From assembly GCF_014201905.1 (NCBI RefSeq), contig NZ_JACHFM010000002.1:1178001-1242000 (forward strand): 64,000 bases of DNA, given 5' to 3'. A model generated the notes under the pieces. The model saw only the letters and a list, made by a program, of their open reading frames with translations, was not told where the DNA came from and did not search any database. Position 1 is the stretch's first letter; every line of letters starts with the position of its first letter. This document shows, piece by piece, positions 61,619 through 64,000 of the stretch. The position numbers and the translations under genes were made by a program. The DNA is from Amaricoccus macauensis. Its GTDB lineage: Bacteria; Pseudomonadota; Alphaproteobacteria; Rhodobacterales; Rhodobacteraceae.

Positions 61619-62596
61619 TCAGAAGTTCACCTGATCGCCGCCCTTCAGATCGAGGATGGCGCGCGCCTCGTCGGGTGTCGCCACTTCGAGGCCGAGGCCC
61701 TCGATGATCTTGCGGGCGAGGACCACCTGCTCGGCGTTGGATTTCGCGAGACGCCCGCGGCCGGCCCAGAGGCTGTCCTCAAGCCCGACGCGGATGTTGC
61801 CGCCGAGGGCGGCTGCCTGTGCGGCGATGCGAAGCTGGCTCGCGCCCGCGCCGAGCACCGACCAGCGGAACTGGTCGCCGAAGAGCCGGTCGGCCGTGCG
61901 CTTCATGTGCGCCACGTCCTCCGGGTGCGGACCGATGCCGCCGAGGAGGCCAAAGACCGACTGGACGAAGAACGGCGGCCTGACGAGGCCGCGGTCGGCG
62001 AAATGCGCGAGGTTGTAGAGGTGGGCGATGTCGTAGCACTCGAACTCGAAGCGCGTGCCGTTGTCGTAGCACGTCGCAAGGATGTACTCGATGTCCTTGA
62101 AGGAGTTGCGGAACACCAGATCCCGCGTGGCTTCGAGATGGGTCTTCTCCCACTCGAACTTGAAGCTCGGGTACTTCTCCAGCAGGGGATAGAGTCCGAA
62201 GTTGATCGAGCCCATGTTGAGCGAGGCGACCTCGGGCCTGAACTCGGCCGCAGGGCGCACACGCTCCTCGACCTTCATGTAGGGGCTGCCGCCGGTGGTG
62301 ATGTTGATGGCGGCGTTCGTCGCCTGCTTGATGCGCGGCAGGAAGCGGGCGAAGGCCTCCGGCGTCTGGTCGGGCTGGCCGGTCTCGGGATTGCGGGCGT
62401 GCAGGTGCAGGATGGCCGCCCCCGCCTCGGCGGCGGCAATCGCCTCGGACGCGATCTGGTCCGGGGTGATCGGCAGGTAAGGCGACATGGTGGGCGTGTG
62501 GATCGCCCCCGTGACCGCGCAGGTGATGATGACCTTGCGCTTGTCGGTGCTGCCGCTGCCCTTGCGGACGCTCGCATGCGGGGTCGTTTCGGTCAT
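61619..62596 (-). CDS. Beta-keto acid cleavage enzyme (BKACE, DUF849)
   Basis: The product is 325 residues. Zinc ligands are in ILHLHARNPETG (two His near residue 65). KVIITCAVTGAIHTPTMSPYLPITP is the family start, and GLEDSLWAGRGRLAKSNAEQV near residue 260 holds the third zinc Glu. FECYDIAHLYNLAHFADRGLV is typical of the 3-dehydrocarnitine/unknown-substrate groups. BKACE enzymes cleave a beta-keto acid with acetyl-CoA to give acetoacetate and a new acyl-CoA. Its ATG overlaps the stop of the upstream 3-hydroxyacid dehydrogenase (ATGA, 62593-62596), which would make the beta-keto acid. Confidence 0.93.
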   Translation of the reverse strand: MTETTPHASVRKGSGSTDKRKVIITCAVTGAIHTPTMSPYLPITPDQIASEAIAAAEAGAAILHLHARNPETGQPDQTPEAFARFLPRIKQATNAAINITTGGSPYMKVEERVRPAAEFRPEVASLNMGSINFGLYPLLEKYPSFKFEWEKTHLEATRDLVFRNSFKDIEYILATCYDNGTRFEFECYDIAHLYNLAHFADRGLVRPPFFVQSVFGLLGGIGPHPEDVAHMKRTADRLFGDQFRWSVLGAGASQLRIAAQAAALGGNIRVGLEDSLWAGRGRLAKSNAEQVVLARKIIEGLGLEVATPDEARAILDLKGGDQVNF

Positions 62597-63540
62597 TTGC
62601 CGAACTCCTTGTCGGTTCTGCGCTTGTGGGCCGCGAGCGCCATCAGCCGGCGGTCACGCCAGACCTGACGCCCGCCGAGATCGGCCTCGGGAAGCCGGGC
62701 GCGGCGGTCGGCCTCGACGCGGTCGAGCACCGGGCCGGCCCAGTCGGCGCGGTGCTGCATCTGGGGAAAGAGGTTGGAGTAAATCGACTGGTAGCGGATC
62801 ACGTAGTCCCGCACCCCACCCGGCGCGTTGAGGTCGATGGTCTCGAATGGCCCCATGAACGACCAGCGCAGCGCCAGCCCCTCGCGGATGCCGATGTCCA
62901 CGTCCTCGGCGGTGGCATAGCCCTCATCGACCAGGCGAAACGCCTCTTCGAGGAGCGCGCCCTGCATCCGGTTCATGATGAAGCCGTCGAGTTCGCGCTG
63001 CATGACGAGCGGCGCATGACCGGCGGCGACGAGGAACGCGCGGGTCCGCTCGACGACGGCAGGGTCGGTCCACGGCGCGGGGACGACTTCGGCGGCGGGG
63101 ATCAGGTACGGCGGGTTGATCGGATGGACGACGAGGCAGCGGGCGCGGCCGGGAAGCGCCTCGGTGAAGGCCGATGGCAGGATCGCGGAGGTCGAGCTGG
63201 CGAGCACCGCCTCGGGCGGCGCGAGAGCGTCAAGCTCAGCGAAGACCGCGCGCTTGATGTCGAGATTTTCCGGGGTGTTTTCCTGAACGTGGGCGACCCC
63301 TGCGAGGGCATCGCCGAGGTCCGCGACCGGGGTGATCCGGGCGAGAACGGTGGCGGGATCAGCGCCGTTCAGCAGGTCGTTGCCGGCAAGATCGCCCAGC
63401 ACGCCAGCGATGTAGCCGCGCGCGGCGGGTGCCGCCTCGGGCTCGCGGTCCCAGAGGGCGACATCGTGGCCGGCGCGGGCAAAGGAGATCGCCCAGGCGC
63501 GGCCGATGAAGCCGGAGCCGATGATTGCCGTCCTTGCCAT
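62593..63540 (-). CDS. 3-Hydroxyacid dehydrogenase, lambda-crystallin/3HCDH family
   Basis: The product is 315 residues. It begins with the NAD motif AIIGSGFIGRAWAISFARAGHDV. VQENTPENLDIKRAVFAELD and ASSTSAILPSAF are family segments, as is HPINPPYLIPAAEVVPAP. The C-terminal half has NRMQGALLEEAFRLVDEG and MGPFETIDLNAPGG, as in L-gulonate 3-dehydrogenase and carnitine dehydrogenase. It oxidises a 3-hydroxy acid or 3-hydroxyacyl-CoA. Coupling by overlap to the BKACE gene suggests it makes that enzyme's substrate. Candidates are L-carnitine or a sugar acid; the sequence alone does not decide. Confidence 0.92.
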   Translation of the reverse strand: MARTAIIGSGFIGRAWAISFARAGHDVALWDREPEAAPAARGYIAGVLGDLAGNDLLNGADPATVLARITPVADLGDALAGVAHVQENTPENLDIKRAVFAELDALAPPEAVLASSTSAILPSAFTEALPGRARCLVVHPINPPYLIPAAEVVPAPWTDPAVVERTRAFLVAAGHAPLVMQRELDGFIMNRMQGALLEEAFRLVDEGYATAEDVDIGIREGLALRWSFMGPFETIDLNAPGGVRDYVIRYQSIYSNLFPQMQHRADWAGPVLDRVEADRRARLPEADLGGRQVWRDRRLMALAAHKRRTDKEFGK

Positions 63541-64000
63541 CAGAGGGACTCCACGTTGCCGTCGACGCCGAGCGACTGGCCGGAGACGTTCGCGCCCGCG
63601 TCGGAGAGCAGGAAGGCGACCATCGAGGCCACGTCCCACGGGCTCGTCATGCGGCGGAGCGAGATGTTGGCGAGGTAGCGGGTCTTCATCTCGTCGTGGC
63701 TGACGCCGACCTGCTTCGCGCGGTTGGCGATGACGCTCTCCATGCGCGGGCCTTCGATGATGCCGGGCAGGATGGCGTTGACCCGGATGCCGGACGGCCC
63801 GAGTTCCTTGGCGAGCGACTGGGTGAAGCCGATGATCCCCCATTTCGCCGCGGAATAGGGCGTGCGGAAGGCGTAGCCGAAGCGGCCGGCGGCAGAGGAC
63901 ATCGAGACGATCGAGCCGCCGCCGGCCGCCTTCATCAGCGGCACGGCGCGGCGGGCGCAAAGGAACTGCCCGGTGAGGCAGATGTCGATGCAGCGGCGCC
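63540..64000 (-). CDS. Short-chain dehydrogenase (SDR), partial at window end
   Basis: The minus-strand frame is open from the window edge to TGA at 63542-63540, about 153 residues of the C-terminal part. GGGSIVSMSSAAGRFGY carries the catalytic Ser, and YSAAKWGIIG holds the YxxxK pair. LGPSGIRVNAILPGIIEGPRM and NVSGQSLGVDG are classical SDR C-terminal motifs. The Rossmann GxxxGxG start is outside the window. Its stop shares a base with the next gene's ATG (TGATG), so it heads or belongs to the SDR-3HCDH-BKACE operon. The substrate is unknown. Confidence 0.93.
   Translation of the reverse strand, partial: RRCIDICLTGQFLCARRAVPLMKAAGGGSIVSMSSAAGRFGYAFRTPYSAAKWGIIGFTQSLAKELGPSGIRVNAILPGIIEGPRMESVIANRAKQVGVSHDEMKTRYLANISLRRMTSPWDVASMVAFLLSDAGANVSGQSLGVDGNVESL

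Overview
The window is high-G+C DNA (about two thirds G+C by eye) from an alphaproteobacterium. It most resembles the Rhodobacterales or a near relative. The evidence is a chvE-gguABC sugar uptake operon beside a GbpR-like LysR gene, an NDUFS4-like complex I subunit, a coiled-coil M23 peptidase of the kind common in Rhodobacterales, and cysK next to a Nudix gene resembling the Rhodobacter tellurite-resistance gene trgB. No phage, integrase, insertion sequence or CRISPR array is visible. Both window ends cut genes: an imelysin-type efeO on the left and a short-chain dehydrogenase on the right.

Layout. 1-2.4 kb: periplasmic iron uptake (efeO end, efeB, a second imelysin gene). 2.5-9.1 kb: a small VOC protein, then a LysR regulator divergent from chvE-gguA-gguB-gguC. 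9.1-14.3 kb: two efflux loci, a TetR/MFS divergent pair with paired palindromes and a marR-emrA-emrB operon joined by ATGA overlaps. 14.6-29.1 kb: mostly housekeeping genes (ggt, tRNA-Arg(TCT), complex I subunit, uvrB, MscS channel, cysK, Nudix protein, an orphan ChrR-like zinc protein, M23 peptidase, a class V desulfurase-like enzyme with a divergent Lrp regulator, and a SLOG protein).

29.4-49.6 kb is the most interesting part: a catabolic island of about 20 kb. It holds acyl-CoA dehydrogenase and CaiB-type CoA-transferase genes, a class III aminotransferase, a two-subunit transketolase and a D-serine-dehydratase-like PLP enzyme on the right-facing side. A ten-gene left-facing series carries a TauD-type dioxygenase, a PotABCD-type ABC importer, a flavoprotein, a VOC protein, an Ldh2-type dehydrogenase, an iron-type alcohol dehydrogenase and an aldehyde dehydrogenase. 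The two arms converge on one strong two-way terminator (about 36.83 kb). The same AT-rich motif (core ATATGATATA) lies before the acyl-CoA dehydrogenase/CoA-transferase pair, the aminotransferase operon and the TauD gene, and a weaker copy precedes the island's own GntR gene. I infer one GntR-controlled regulon for an unknown substrate. A broken histidinol-dehydrogenase-like relic marks its right edge.

50.4-58.9 kb looks like a hydroxyproline locus: an enolase-superfamily enzyme, an FCD-type GntR regulator, a DapA-family deaminase, a polar amino acid ABC transporter, a DadA-like oxidase and a two-cysteine proline-racemase-family epimerase. From 59.0 kb to the end come a second flavoprotein, an SMP-30 lactonase, and a tightly overlapped operon of SDR, lambda-crystallin-type 3-hydroxyacid dehydrogenase and beta-keto acid cleavage enzyme. 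The last group suggests oxidation and then acetyl-CoA-dependent cleavage of a beta-hydroxy acid.

Start sites were chosen by ribosome binding sites, overlaps and family alignment from memory. No database searches were possible.
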